Assembly: GCA_050012775.1 (NCBI GenBank)
Contig: JBEKGN010000012.1
Span: forward strand, 1 to 64,000
Length of the DNA stretch: 64,000 nt
Source: Roseiarcus sp050012775
GTDB taxonomy: Bacteria; Pseudomonadota; Alphaproteobacteria; Rhizobiales; Beijerinckiaceae
Direction: 5' to 3'
Numbering within the stretch: position 1 is the stretch's first letter; each line of letters opens with the position of its first letter. Both the position numbers and the translations under genes were made by a program. Of the stretch, positions 17,946 through 26,159 are shown piece after piece. The notes beneath the pieces were generated by a model. It was not told where the DNA came from. It did no database searches and saw only the letters and a list, made by a program, of their open reading frames with translations.

Positions 17946-18346
17946 TCGTCGACGATCCGCAGACCCGCGCCGAGGTCGAGGCGTCGTTCCGGGATTACGA
18001 ACGCGCGCTGGTTTCCAACGACGTCGCGGCGCTCGACCGGTTCTTTCGCGACGGCGCCGAGACGATTCGCTACGGCGTCGGCGAGAATCTCTACGGCATC
18101 GCGGCGATCAGAGCCTTCCGCGCGGCGCGCTCGCCGGCGGGCCTGGCGCGGGAGTTGGAGCGCACGCAAATCACCACCTACGGCCGCGACTTCGCGATCG
18201 CCGCGACTTTGTTCCGCCGCGCGAGCGCGCCGGGCAAGATCGGCCGGCAAATGCAAAGCTGGGCGCGGTTCCCTGAGGGCTGGCGCATCGTCGCGGCGCA
18301 TGTCAGCGTGATCGACGATCCCGCGGCCGAGCCGGGGGCGAAATGA
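17942..18346 (+). CDS. HpxZ/AtzH-like protein (DUF3225)
   Basis: This 134-residue SnoaL/NTF2-like cone protein has the conserved DPQTRAEVEASFRDYERALV, LDRFFRDGAETIRYGVGENL and a closing GWRIVAAHVSVID. The family accompanies AtzE/AtzG-type (AtzH) and HpxX/HpxY-type (HpxZ) amidases. AtzH has been linked to the carboxybiuret/allophanate step; HpxZ has no firm biochemical role. It is coupled on both sides by ATGA overlaps, so it belongs to the same translational unit. Confidence 0.8.
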   Translation: MIVDDPQTRAEVEASFRDYERALVSNDVAALDRFFRDGAETIRYGVGENLYGIAAIRAFRAARSPAGLARELERTQITTYGRDFAIAATLFRRASAPGKIGRQMQSWARFPEGWRIVAAHVSVIDDPAAEPGAK

Positions 18347-19779
18347 GACTCGTCGGCGTCGCGCTCCTGGGAATGGGCGACGAAACCCGGCCGACCTGCG
18401 TCGACATCGCCATCGACAACGGGCGGATCGCCGCGATCGAGCCTTCGCGCGCGGCGGCGTCGCCGCGCCTTCTCGCCATGCCCGCTTTGGTCAATGCGCA
18501 TGATCACGCGCGGCCCGTGTCGCCGACGTCCTTCGGCGGCGCCGGCAAGCCGTTGGAGACCTGGCTGCTGCGTTTGGGCGCGATGCCGGCCGTCGATCCC
18601 TACCTTGCCGCGCTCGCCGCTTTCGGACGCGCCGCGCGCTCGGGCGCGGCGTCGGTCATGGCCCATTACGTGCGCCCGCATGGCCCGGCGCCGCTGATCG
18701 AGGAGGCCCGCGAAGTCGCGCGCGCCGCCGCCGACGTCGGCGTTCGCGTCACCTTCGCCGTCGCCATGCGCGACCGCAATCCGCTGGTCTACGGGCCGTC
18801 CGATTCCGTGATTGAAAGCATGCCGCCCGAGGCGCGCCGCGTCGTCGAAGCGCAATTCCTCGGCGCCATGCCGAGCCCTAGCGAACAGGTCGCGCGCGTC
18901 GAGGCGATCGCGGCGGCGCTCGAGAGCCCGACCTTCACCGTTCAATTCGGCCCCAATGGCGCGCAATGGTGCTCGGACGCATTGCTCCGCGCGATCGCGC
19001 AGGCCTCGCAGCGGACCGGCCGCCGCGTCCACATGCATCTCCTGGAGACGATCTATCAGCGCGCTTTCGCGGATTCCGCCTATCCCCAGGGCGTCGTTCG
19101 CCATCTCCAAGAGATCGGGCTGCTGAGCGAGCGCCTGACCCTCGCCCATTGCGTCTACGCCCGGCCCGAAGAGCTCGACGCCATCGCCCGCGCCGGCGCC
19201 GTCATCGCCACGAACCCCAGCTCGAACCTGCACCTACGCTCCGGGATCGCGCCGATCGGCGAAGCGATCAAACGCGGCTGCCGCGTCGCGCTCGGCGTCG
19301 ACGCCTCAGCGCTCGACGAGGACGACGACGTGTTGCGCGAAATGCGCCTCGGCCATTTCCTGCACGGCGGCTGGGGTTTTGACAGCGTCATCGAGCGCGA
19401 ACGCTGGCTGGCGGGCGTCGTCGCCCATGGCCGCTTCGCCAATGGCGCGCCGGGATCGGGGGCCTTGAGCGTCGGCGAGCCCGCGGACATTCTCGTTCTC
19501 GACCTCGATCGGCTCGATCGCGACGCCATCATGCCGGTGACGCCGGTCGATCTCGTCTTTGCGCGCGCCACCCAAGCGCATGTCGCGCGGCTGATCGTGG
19601 CGGGCCGCGAAATCCTCAGCGACGGGCGGCTGACCGGCGTCGATCTCGAAGCCGCCCAGGCGGCGCTGCGCGAAAGCTATCGCCGCGCCATGCCGGCGCG
19701 AGCGCCCTTCTTGAGCGCGTGGAGCGACATCGAGACCGGCGTCGCGCGCCATTATCGAGAACGGCTCGGCTGTTGCTGA
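18343..19779 (+). CDS. Amidohydrolase of the ATZ/TRZ/deaminase group
   Basis: This 478-residue TIM-barrel metal-dependent hydrolase shows metal ligands His53 and His55 in ALVNAHDHARP, barrel histidines in RRVHMHLLET and LAHCVYA, and the catalytic Asp in VALGVDASALDEDDDV. The C-terminal beta-sandwich ends with GEPADILVLDLDR. Members deaminate or dechlorinate purines, pyrimidines and triazines. In this cluster a ring-opening or deamination step upstream of biuret-like intermediates is conceivable; the exact substrate cannot be read. It starts in an ATGA overlap and is followed after 31 bases by the oxygenase gene. Confidence 0.8.
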   Translation: MRLVGVALLGMGDETRPTCVDIAIDNGRIAAIEPSRAAASPRLLAMPALVNAHDHARPVSPTSFGGAGKPLETWLLRLGAMPAVDPYLAALAAFGRAARSGAASVMAHYVRPHGPAPLIEEAREVARAAADVGVRVTFAVAMRDRNPLVYGPSDSVIESMPPEARRVVEAQFLGAMPSPSEQVARVEAIAAALESPTFTVQFGPNGAQWCSDALLRAIAQASQRTGRRVHMHLLETIYQRAFADSAYPQGVVRHLQEIGLLSERLTLAHCVYARPEELDAIARAGAVIATNPSSNLHLRSGIAPIGEAIKRGCRVALGVDASALDEDDDVLREMRLGHFLHGGWGFDSVIERERWLAGVVAHGRFANGAPGSGALSVGEPADILVLDLDRLDRDAIMPVTPVDLVFARATQAHVARLIVAGREILSDGRLTGVDLEAAQAALRESYRRAMPARAPFLSAWSDIETGVARHYRERLGCC

Positions 19780-19810
19780 TCGAGCCCGCGCAAACCGAGA
19801 GTCGAGGGCC

Positions 19811-20749
19811 ATGACGGACAAGCTGCCGGTGATCGATCTTACGGGCCTGGCGAGCGGCGATGAGGCGGCGCTGAACGGAATTGCCCGCGAGATCGGCGAA
19901 GCGTGCCGCACGATCGGGTTCTTCTACGTCGTCAATCACGGCGTCGCGCCGGATCTGATGCGCGCCGCCTTCGCGCAATCGGCCGCCTTCTTCGCGGCGC
20001 CGCTGGCGCGAAAACAGGCGCTGGCGATCGAGCGCGTCGGGGGAAACCGCGGCTATTCCGGCCTCAAGCACGAGGCGCTCGACCCCAAGCGCGGCGCCGA
20101 CCTGAAAGAGGCGTTCAACATCGGGCTCGATCTTCCGCCCGACGATCCCGAGATCGTCGCCCGCGCGCCGTTCCGCACGCTCAACGTCTGGCCGGACACG
20201 CCCGGTTTCAAGACGACGATGCTCGCCTATTTCGGCGCCTGCTCGGCGCTCGCCGGCGCCGTCCATCGCGCCTTCGCGCGCGATCTTCGCCTGCCGCTCG
20301 ACTTCTTCGTCGAAAAATTCGACCGGCCGATGGCGACGCTGCGCCTGCTGCACTATCCCGCCTCGGGGGGCGAGATCGGCGCCGGCGAGCACACCGACTA
20401 CGGCGCCATCACCCTGCTCGCCACCGACGAAGTCGGCGGGCTGGAGGCGCGCACGCGCGCCGGCGCGTGGATCGCCGCGCCGCCGATGCGCGGCGCTTTC
20501 ATCGTCAATATCGGCGACTGCCTGATGCGCTGGACCAACGACGTCTATGTCTCGACGCCGCATCGCGTCGTCAATCGTTCGGGCCGCGAGCGCTATTCCA
20601 TCGCCTTCTTCTTCGATCCGAACCCGGAGGCGCGGATCGAGGCGATCCCGAGCTGCCTCGCGCCGGGCGAGGCGGCGCGCTATGCGCCGATCCTCGCGGC
20701 GGACTATCTCAGGGGGCGGCTCGAGGCGAGCAAGCCCGCGGGGGTGTAA
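19811..20749 (+). CDS. 2-oxoglutarate/Fe(II) oxygenase, isopenicillin N synthase family
   Basis: This 312-residue protein has a DIOX_N-type N-terminal domain (LPVIDLTG, GFFYVVNHGV) and the jelly-roll core. The iron triad is His194-x-Asp196 (GEHTDYG) with His251 (STPHRVVN), and Arg261-x-Ser263 (RERYS) binds the 2OG carboxylate. It uses oxygen to hydroxylate a small molecule in the cytosol; related enzymes in nitrogen-scavenging operons act on purines or pyrimidines. It is the last gene of the co-directional run and is followed by a large palindrome that could end transcription. Confidence 0.85.
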   Translation: MTDKLPVIDLTGLASGDEAALNGIAREIGEACRTIGFFYVVNHGVAPDLMRAAFAQSAAFFAAPLARKQALAIERVGGNRGYSGLKHEALDPKRGADLKEAFNIGLDLPPDDPEIVARAPFRTLNVWPDTPGFKTTMLAYFGACSALAGAVHRAFARDLRLPLDFFVEKFDRPMATLRLLHYPASGGEIGAGEHTDYGAITLLATDEVGGLEARTRAGAWIAAPPMRGAFIVNIGDCLMRWTNDVYVSTPHRVVNRSGRERYSIAFFFDPNPEARIEAIPSCLAPGEAARYAPILAADYLRGRLEASKPAGV

Positions 20750-20757
20750 GCGCCAAT

Positions 20758-20823
20758 CCCCTTCTCCCCGCATAGCCCGTCGAACGACGGGCGTTCTTAC
20801 GAACGCCCTATGCGGGAGAAGGG
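20758..20823. repeat. Three-armed palindrome, possible terminator
   Basis: The outer arms CTTCTCCC.GCATAG and CTATGCGGGAGAAG enclose two inner hairpins: CCCGTCGAACGACGGG and GCGTTCTTACGAACGC. The resulting cruciform is much longer than an ordinary terminator and has no T-run. It belongs to the same loose family as the elements at 22233 and 32475 (CTCCCGC...GCGGGAG). Confidence 0.7.
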
Positions 20824-20921
20824 ACGTCCCGCCCCATTTTTCAAAATTCGGCTTTATCGACCGCTCGAGAACGGGCATATGTCGGCTTTTCCGAGCCCCG
20901 ATCCCGCCGCGAGATAAACAA

Positions 20922-21779
20922 ATGCCCGATTGGTCGCAAACCTTCACCTTCCTCGACGGCGAATGGTTCGAGGGCAACCGACCGATCCTGGGGCCGCGCA
21001 GCCACGCCTTCTGGCTCGGCTCCAGCGTGTTCGACGGCGCGCGCGCCTTCGACGGGGTCGCGCCCGACCTCGACAAGCATTGCGCGCGCGTCAACCGCTC
21101 GGCGCGCACGATGTGGCTGAAGCCGACGATGAGCGAGGAGGCGATCGAGGCGCTGGCGCGCGAGGGGCTGAAGAAATTCGCGCCGGGCGCGCATCTCTAC
21201 ATTCGGCCGATGTACTGGGCCGAGCGCAATGGGCCGGGCTCGGTGCCGCCCGATCCCGACTCGACGCGCTTCTGCCTCACGATCTACGAGGCGCCGCTGC
21301 CCGACCTGACGGGCGTGTCGATCACCCGCTCCGCCTACGCCAAGCCGCTGGCGATGACGATGCCGATCGACGCCAAGGCGGGCTGCCTCTATCCGAACAA
21401 CGCGCGCGCTCTTCTGGAGGCGCGTTCGCGCGGCTTCGACAATTGCCTGTTGGCCGACATGCTCGGCAATGTCGCGGAACTCGCCACCGCCAATGTGTTC
21501 ATGGCGCGCGACGGCGTCATCATGACGCCGATGGCCAACGGCTCTTTCCTCAACGGGGTGACGCGCCAGCGCGTGCTCGCGCTGCTGCGCGCGGACGGCC
21601 AGAGCGTGCGCGAGGCGACGCTCTCCTTCGCCGATTTCGATGCGGCCGACGAGATTTTCGTCGTCGGCAATTACGGCAAGGTGACCCCGGTCAAGCGCAT
21701 CGAAAGCCGGGATCTGCAACCCGGTCCGGCGTTCCGCCGCGCGCGCGAACTCTATTGGGATTTCGCCCGCTCGCGCTGA
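20922..21779 (+). CDS. Branched-chain-type aminotransferase (PLP fold class IV)
   Basis: This 285-residue fold-IV transaminase begins near FLDGEWFEGNRPILGPRSHAF, as is typical for alphaproteobacterial BCAT-like proteins annotated as branched-chain aminotransferase. The PLP lysine is in IDAKAGCLYPNNARAL, with the cofactor-phosphate loop LLADMLGNVAELATANVFM and a late NGVTRQRVL motif. It interconverts branched-chain amino acids (or another amino donor) and 2-oxo acids. The ATG at 20922 is 98 bases after the palindrome. It is not obviously linked to the upstream cluster. Confidence 0.85.
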   Translation: MPDWSQTFTFLDGEWFEGNRPILGPRSHAFWLGSSVFDGARAFDGVAPDLDKHCARVNRSARTMWLKPTMSEEAIEALAREGLKKFAPGAHLYIRPMYWAERNGPGSVPPDPDSTRFCLTIYEAPLPDLTGVSITRSAYAKPLAMTMPIDAKAGCLYPNNARALLEARSRGFDNCLLADMLGNVAELATANVFMARDGVIMTPMANGSFLNGVTRQRVLALLRADGQSVREATLSFADFDAADEIFVVGNYGKVTPVKRIESRDLQPGPAFRRARELYWDFARSR

Positions 21780-21844
21780 GGCGGACCGCCCCGCGCTTGC
21801 CCGCCGCGCCCTTGTGGAGCAGCATGAAGCGCTTGGGAGGGACT

Positions 21845-22264
21845 ATGCCGACGCGTCTGACCATTCGTTTCGATTTCGATCCGGACCGTCGCCTGGGGCC
21901 GGGAAAGATCGCCCTGCTGGAGTCGATCGACGCGACCGGATCGATTTCCGCCGCCGGGCGCAAGCATGCGATGTCCTATCGCCGCGCCTGGCTGCTCGTC
22001 GAGGAATTGAACCGGACTTTCGGCGAAGCCGTGGTGACGGCGCGGCCCGGCGGCTCGGGCGGCGGCGGCGCGGCGCTCACGCCGGCGGGCCGGCGCGTCG
22101 TCGCGCTCTACCGCGAGGCCGAGCGCAAGATGCGCGCCGCGGCGGCCAAGGAAATCGCCGGGATCGAGCGATCGTTGGCCGACGAATCGGGCGGCCCGGG
22201 GTTGGCGGCGCCGACAGCGGCGACTCGCCCGACCTCTCCCCGCAAGCGGGAAGAGGCCGGGTGA
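21845..22264 (+). CDS. ModE-type winged-helix regulator without molybdate domain
   Basis: This 139-residue protein resembles the DNA-binding half of ModE: GPGKIALLESIDATGSISAAG, then MSYRRAWLLVEELNRTFGE, then ALTPAGRRVVALYREAE. The C-terminal Mop/TOBE domains that sense molybdate are missing, as in the common short ModE-like proteins. GGGAGGG precedes the ATG at 21845. The last ten codons are formed by an intergenic-type palindrome (22233-22256), giving a basic tail TSPRKREEAG that is probably not part of the fold. Confidence 0.85.
   Translation: MPTRLTIRFDFDPDRRLGPGKIALLESIDATGSISAAGRKHAMSYRRAWLLVEELNRTFGEAVVTARPGGSGGGGAALTPAGRRVVALYREAERKMRAAAAKEIAGIERSLADESGGPGLAAPTAATRPTSPRKREEAG
22233..22256. 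repeat. Palindrome inside the end of the ModE-like gene
   Basis: CCTCTCCCCGC-AA-GCGGGAAGAGG has one mismatch in the stem. It is the same element type that elsewhere is intergenic; here it supplies coding sequence for the last residues and lies close to the stop at 22264. Confidence 0.65.
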
Positions 22265-22380
22265 CTCGTGGGGAACGCCTTGCGCTTGCTTTGCGCCCAT
22301 GCCGGCCGGTCCCGCTCCCGGCCAATGCGGCGGTTCTCGAAAGCGGACGCGATTGACGGGTTTTGACCGCGATCTATCGG

Positions 22381-22938
22381 CTAACCGGCTCCTCCTGAAT
22401 CATCATTCGCCGCGACGACCCTCGAGTCCGTGTACAGCGCGATAACGAAGACTTGAAAAAGCTCGTCGAATTCGTTCGGCAAGTCGACCTGGAGCGGGGC
22501 CCTCAAGAACGCCCCCTCTCCGACCGCGCCTAAAGCTTGGCTCTGCCCCTGGCGATAAAGATCGTAGAGCCCAGAGACGAGCGATCGCCGGCGCAATTCG
22601 AACGCCTCATCGCCGCGCGCGACGAGCCAGCCGGCCGCTCCTTTGCTCTCGGCTTGCGCGAGGACGGCGCCGCTCGCGTCTTTCAGCAGGACCGGATTGG
22701 CCGGCGGCTTCTGCCCGCCGGAGAGCTTGCGCCACAGGAACTGCCAGGGAACCTCGTGGCGCCGTTTGCGCTCCCGCGCGGCGGTGAACGCCTGCCCACG
22801 CACATCCAGCGTCGCGCTCTCCAACTTTCTGTCGTAGACGAGCGCGCCGATCTTCGCCTCCGCGTCGTAGATCTCATAGCGCGCGTCGTGCTTGAAACGG
22901 TTCGTGGCGTCGCGCTTGGCGGGGCGGGCCTCCAGCAT
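22381..22938 (-). CDS. Hypothetical protein of about 185 residues
   Basis: I do not recognise the family with confidence. The ATG at 22938 is preferred because GAGGA lies five bases upstream; an in-frame ATG at 22974 would add 12 residues. The protein has short beta-like segments (YEIYDAEAKIGALVYDR, ESATLDVRGQAF, WLVARGDEAFELRRR) and ends with LPNEFDELFQVFVIALYTDSR. This pattern recalls the beta-barrel plus C-terminal helix of LURP-one/scramblase-like proteins. No signal peptide is seen. It stands alone between the ModE-like gene and a gene-free stretch. Confidence 0.6.
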   Translation of the reverse strand: MLEARPAKRDATNRFKHDARYEIYDAEAKIGALVYDRKLESATLDVRGQAFTAARERKRRHEVPWQFLWRKLSGGQKPPANPVLLKDASGAVLAQAESKGAAGWLVARGDEAFELRRRSLVSGLYDLYRQGQSQALGAVGEGAFLRAPLQVDLPNEFDELFQVFVIALYTDSRVVAANDDSGGAG

Positions 22939-23416
22939 GGTCGTCCTCGTTGAATCGAAACGGCCCGCGACCATAAATGTTCGGCGGCCAGTTGGCCAAC
23001 GAGACCATCACGTCACGGCAATGCTCGCGCCAAACTCAATTCGGCGCTCAGGGCGGCTCGAGTTCGGCCGAAGCGATCTTGTTCCCGCCGGTCGCCGTCC
23101 ATTCCAACAGCTCCGAGACAACCAGGCATTGGCCGCGCCTCCCCGGGCTGGCCGCGAGCCCCTTGCGCGCGCCCAGGTCCGGGTGCCAGCGGCAAAGTTC
23201 CTCGATAGCAGGCCTTCGCCTGGGCGTCTGTCTTGCGCCCAACATAGCCGTTCAGCCGATGGTCGATGCACCTCCGAAGCAGACGTTCAGGCGCCGCGCC
23301 CGATCGACTGCTGTGGGGGGAGAGCGGACGATGCGATGCGGGCGACCCGCGTTCCAGAGTTTGCAAAACCTCTACCTTTTGCAAGGTGACCGTCAGTTAG
23401 AATGGAAGCCGCACAG
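22939..23416. other. Gene-free stretch, possibly decayed sequence
   Basis: No intact gene is supportable. On the minus strand two adjacent frames carry protein-like pieces (one with HRLNGYVGRKTDAQAKA, another with ELCRWHPDLGARKGL), as a frameshifted relic would. I recognise no family. Confidence 0.5.
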
Positions 23417-24190
23417 CTAAAGCCCATTCGCCGCTTTCTGTTGATCAACGATGCGCAAAAGATGCGATGCTAAAAGCAATTGATCCATCGCCTCAGCCGC
23501 CGACAGCGGCGGCGACCCGTGAGCAACGCGGTTCTTAAACCGGCCAATAGCTCCGGCGAAAAGATGGGAGAGCGCGTCGCGCTCACCTGACGGCTTGCTG
23601 GTGTCCTTATCGCCCAATGCCCCGGTGTCGCGATTAAACGCAGCGCGCATGAGATCAACGCCGTAATCCGTGGCCGCTAGACGCGCCACCGTGCGAACCG
23701 TATCTTCAACGGCAATCAGCGCGTCGCGGACGGTGCTGACTAACTCGCCCTCCGAGCCGCGACTCGCGCTACGCATTAGAGCAGCCACCGTTCGGTCGCG
23801 TATGGCGGGATGAAGCAGCTCCTTTGGCAAATCCCGCGCAGATTGAAATTTCTTGATATCGTGACCTTTGGCGACAGCCTCCCCCTTCTCGGCGAGGTAG
23901 TACCAGCCATTCTGACCATTCTGACCGCTCATCGGCTCGATAAATTCTTCCCTTTCGAGCCACCGCCACGCGCGCCCTATCGCTTTATCGGCCATGGCTT
24001 TTTTGAAGTGAGGATACATCTTGCCGTCAACGGCTTCGATAGTTGACGGGTCTGTGACGCTGCCAAGGTGAAAGCCGCCGCCCGGTTGAAGACGCGCGAG
24101 CGCGAGCCTCAACAAAACCGGTCCGACTTCATCGGGCGATTTTTTCGCCAGCTCGTCCGCGTCCGGGAAGAAGGCATAGAACGAATTCAT
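23417..24190 (-). CDS. TIGR02391 (Ymh) family protein, HEPN-like C-terminus
   Basis: This 257-residue protein's C-terminal 125 residues match the TIGR02391/Hypoth_Ymh pattern: LLHPAIRDRTVAALM, an amphipathic helix around VRDALIAVEDTVRTV, GVDLMRAAFN, ALSHLFAGAIGRFKNRVAH, and AAEAMDQLLLASHLLRIVD. The helical bundle with a terminal FKN.xAH motif places it in the HEPN superfamily, often nucleases or nucleotide-transfer partners in phage defence. The N-terminal 120 residues look like a winged-helix module (WRWLEREEFIEPMSGQ). GC content is lower than in neighbouring housekeeping genes. It lies 97 bases after the DUF2971 gene on the same strand. Confidence 0.75.
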   Translation of the reverse strand: MNSFYAFFPDADELAKKSPDEVGPVLLRLALARLQPGGGFHLGSVTDPSTIEAVDGKMYPHFKKAMADKAIGRAWRWLEREEFIEPMSGQNGQNGWYYLAEKGEAVAKGHDIKKFQSARDLPKELLHPAIRDRTVAALMRSASRGSEGELVSTVRDALIAVEDTVRTVARLAATDYGVDLMRAAFNRDTGALGDKDTSKPSGERDALSHLFAGAIGRFKNRVAHGSPPLSAAEAMDQLLLASHLLRIVDQQKAANGL

Positions 24191-24287
24191 CGAAATGCGC
24201 TCCCTTACGCCCCCTAGTATTTCGATTTGAACACCGTATCACTAGAGCCCGACCGCGCGAAGCGCGGGAGCGCCCAAACACTTAGCT

Positions 24288-25157
24288 CTAGGAAACCGTC
24301 TTGAAATCGAGCGCAAAAGCCCCGTGCCGCTTTTCCGCCTTGACCACTTCTGCCGCCGGATACTTCTGCCGTGTTTCAAATAAAATATCGTCCTGCGCGC
24401 TCTTGGATATGCTCAAGCCCAGATATACCCGCTCTATGGCGCGCTCGTTGATTGGGCGTCTGATGATCTTACTTCTGGTGTCATCCCTTTGCCACAACAA
24501 CCGCCATTCGTTTTCACTGCTCCAGTTTAACGATTTGGTTTGAGAGATCAAGTCGTAATATTGGTGCAGTTTAGTCGAACGCGTTTCCTTGTAATGCTCT
24601 GCTTTAAGGAAATCGTAGAACATCGAACACGTTATTACCGGCAGATTTTTCGCATAGTCGATTCTTGTCCATGCGCCCTTGGCAGTTAATTTCTCGGCGT
24701 TATTTGAATTGTATTCATCAACGATAGGTTGCACGATTTCCGTCGTATTGAACTCAATTGCAACGCCTCTATGGCCATTCCCATAGTGGCCCCACATATA
24801 CAAATTGTCTTTGGGATGATCGTCCGAATAAACCGCCGTGGTCGAGAATATAAACATTCGATTTTTCAAGTCAGCGAAGTATTTACGGACAGAATCGACA
24901 GAATGAGGCCATGCCTCAGCAGGAAATTCATTGATGAACCACCCAAAGTCATTCGGATGCGTATGGTGAATATAATCCAATAATTGTTGATAGCCCGCGT
25001 TAAAATCAGTTTCAAAAAATAAATACGGGTCGAAGGGATCGTTCACGAGAGATGCATGTACTAAAGTGATTTGCTGAGTGCCAATAGTATCTAACGCAAA
25101 ATCAACATTGCTGAAAAACCTGACGACGCACTGGGGAAAAGGGCGTTGTTTAGTCAT
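24288..25157 (-). CDS. DUF2971 domain protein
   Basis: This 289-residue protein shows the DUF2971 hallmarks. These are an N-terminal ITLVHASLVNDPFDPY segment, a central IFSTTAVYSDDHPKDNLYMW-type block ending in WGHYGNGHRGVAIEF, then CSMFYDFLKAEHYK...SENEWRL, and RVYLGLSIS near the end. The family's biochemical activity is unknown; it is widespread in defence and accessory islands. Base composition is clearly AT-richer than the flanking genes, a sign of transfer. It starts three bases after the HEPN-like gene's stop, so the two are cotranscribed. Confidence 0.85.
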   Translation of the reverse strand: MTKQRPFPQCVVRFFSNVDFALDTIGTQQITLVHASLVNDPFDPYLFFETDFNAGYQQLLDYIHHTHPNDFGWFINEFPAEAWPHSVDSVRKYFADLKNRMFIFSTTAVYSDDHPKDNLYMWGHYGNGHRGVAIEFNTTEIVQPIVDEYNSNNAEKLTAKGAWTRIDYAKNLPVITCSMFYDFLKAEHYKETRSTKLHQYYDLISQTKSLNWSSENEWRLLWQRDDTRSKIIRRPINERAIERVYLGLSISKSAQDDILFETRQKYPAAEVVKAEKRHGAFALDFKTVS

Positions 25158-25160
25158 TGT

Positions 25161-25601
25161 CTAGCGCGTTCGTATGAAAGGCGACACCGCATCGACGATT
25201 GCTTGCGCGGTTTCATCAGCGATATGCGCAAGCTCGTAGATCGGTCGATCCTTCGGATAGCGCGCGCTGCTGTCCAAATGCACAGGGGCCAAAATGTCGA
25301 GGCAGCCCGCAACCTCGGGCTTAGAAGGAAGGCCGCATACACATGCGAAATCGTACCAGCCTTTCAGGTCATGATTATGCAGCCCCCCGGGTGCCGGTCG
25401 CCCGTCTTGTAGACAGTACGCCTTTAAGGCCAACTCGATAGCCTGCAAAAGCAACGCGTACTTGGGCCAGTTCATTTCCCCATTATCGTAGGCGACGCCT
25501 CCGATGGAAAATTTCATGAACAAGCGCGCACGCGCCAAAAATTGGACCGGCAGCGGCAGGCCGTGGGTCGGCGACGGGAACATAGGCGGCGCTGGTTTCA
25601 T
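25161..25601 (-). CDS. HEPN-like helical protein, possible toxin or effector
   Basis: This 146-residue, mainly helical protein reads QFLARARLFMKFSIGG, then WPKYALLLQAIELALKAYCL, then GLHNHDLKGWYDFAC, and ends with AHIADETAQAIVDAV. The WPKYALLLQAIELALKAYL + H..HDL layout is that of HEPN-domain proteins, many of which are RNases with an R-x4-6-H motif; here RPAPGGLH is a possible but unproven match. The ATG overlaps the stop of a recombinase remnant (ATGA), with GAGG about eight bases upstream. It is followed after three bases by DUF2971. Confidence is moderate for the fold and low for activity. Confidence 0.6.
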   Translation of the reverse strand: MKPAPPMFPSPTHGLPLPVQFLARARLFMKFSIGGVAYDNGEMNWPKYALLLQAIELALKAYCLQDGRPAPGGLHNHDLKGWYDFACVCGLPSKPEVAGCLDILAPVHLDSSARYPKDRPIYELAHIADETAQAIVDAVSPFIRTR

Positions 25602-25723
25602 GCGGTAAGCCTCGCAATCGTGCTGACGCTCACGCCATGGCTTCTTGCGAGGTCGCGCGTCTTCTCACCGTTCGCAAGCCTCCCCCGCGCTTCTTTCCGC
25701 TGGTGGAGCGGGAGGATCGGCAG
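25598..25723 (-). pseudogene. Serine recombinase (resolvase) C-terminal remnant
   Basis: Forty-one codons give LHQRKEARGRLANGEKTRD then LARSHGVSVSTIARLTA, the helix-turn-helix DNA-binding tail of Hin/Tn3-type resolvases. In-frame stops lie immediately upstream (TGA before 25723), and the catalytic domain is absent. Its stop codon overlaps the start of the HEPN-like gene. Confidence 0.75.
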
Positions 25724-26159
25724 TCAGTCATTTCACGTCGTCACGATTCACGCACGTGTCGTGTTCATGTCAAGCCTCGACTCCAGCAATGTCCGCTTCG
25801 AGTCGAACTATGCCGTCCGACCGACGATCGACCAACGTCCGCTATTCGCTCTCGATTGCCCGCAACCCGCCAGTCCGGCCAACTCCGGTCATCGGGCGAT
25901 CCGCCATGGATTGTCTGCGAACGGTCGACTCCGGCGATCGACAACGCAGGTTCGGCGCCGTGGTTCGGCGAGATCGTTCGAGACCCCCGCGACATTGGCG
26001 TCCGGAAAAACCGGATTCATGGTAGCTTGAAATCGAACCTCGGCGAGGGCTTCCGCCTCGGGCCGCTCGGCGCGCGCGAGTCGGACTCGCGGAGAATTGG
26101 CGCCGGGGACTTCGAGAAAGCCGAAAACGCCGGTTTTCGTCGCCAAGCGCTTGTTTTCG

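Noticed and set aside
23320..23400. Minus-strand stretch resembling a tRNA 3' half (AGAGGTTTTGCAAACTCT then GCGGGTCGCCCGC)
   Set aside because: The T-arm is too short and no acceptor or D-arm pairs; at most a decayed fragment, too weak to list.
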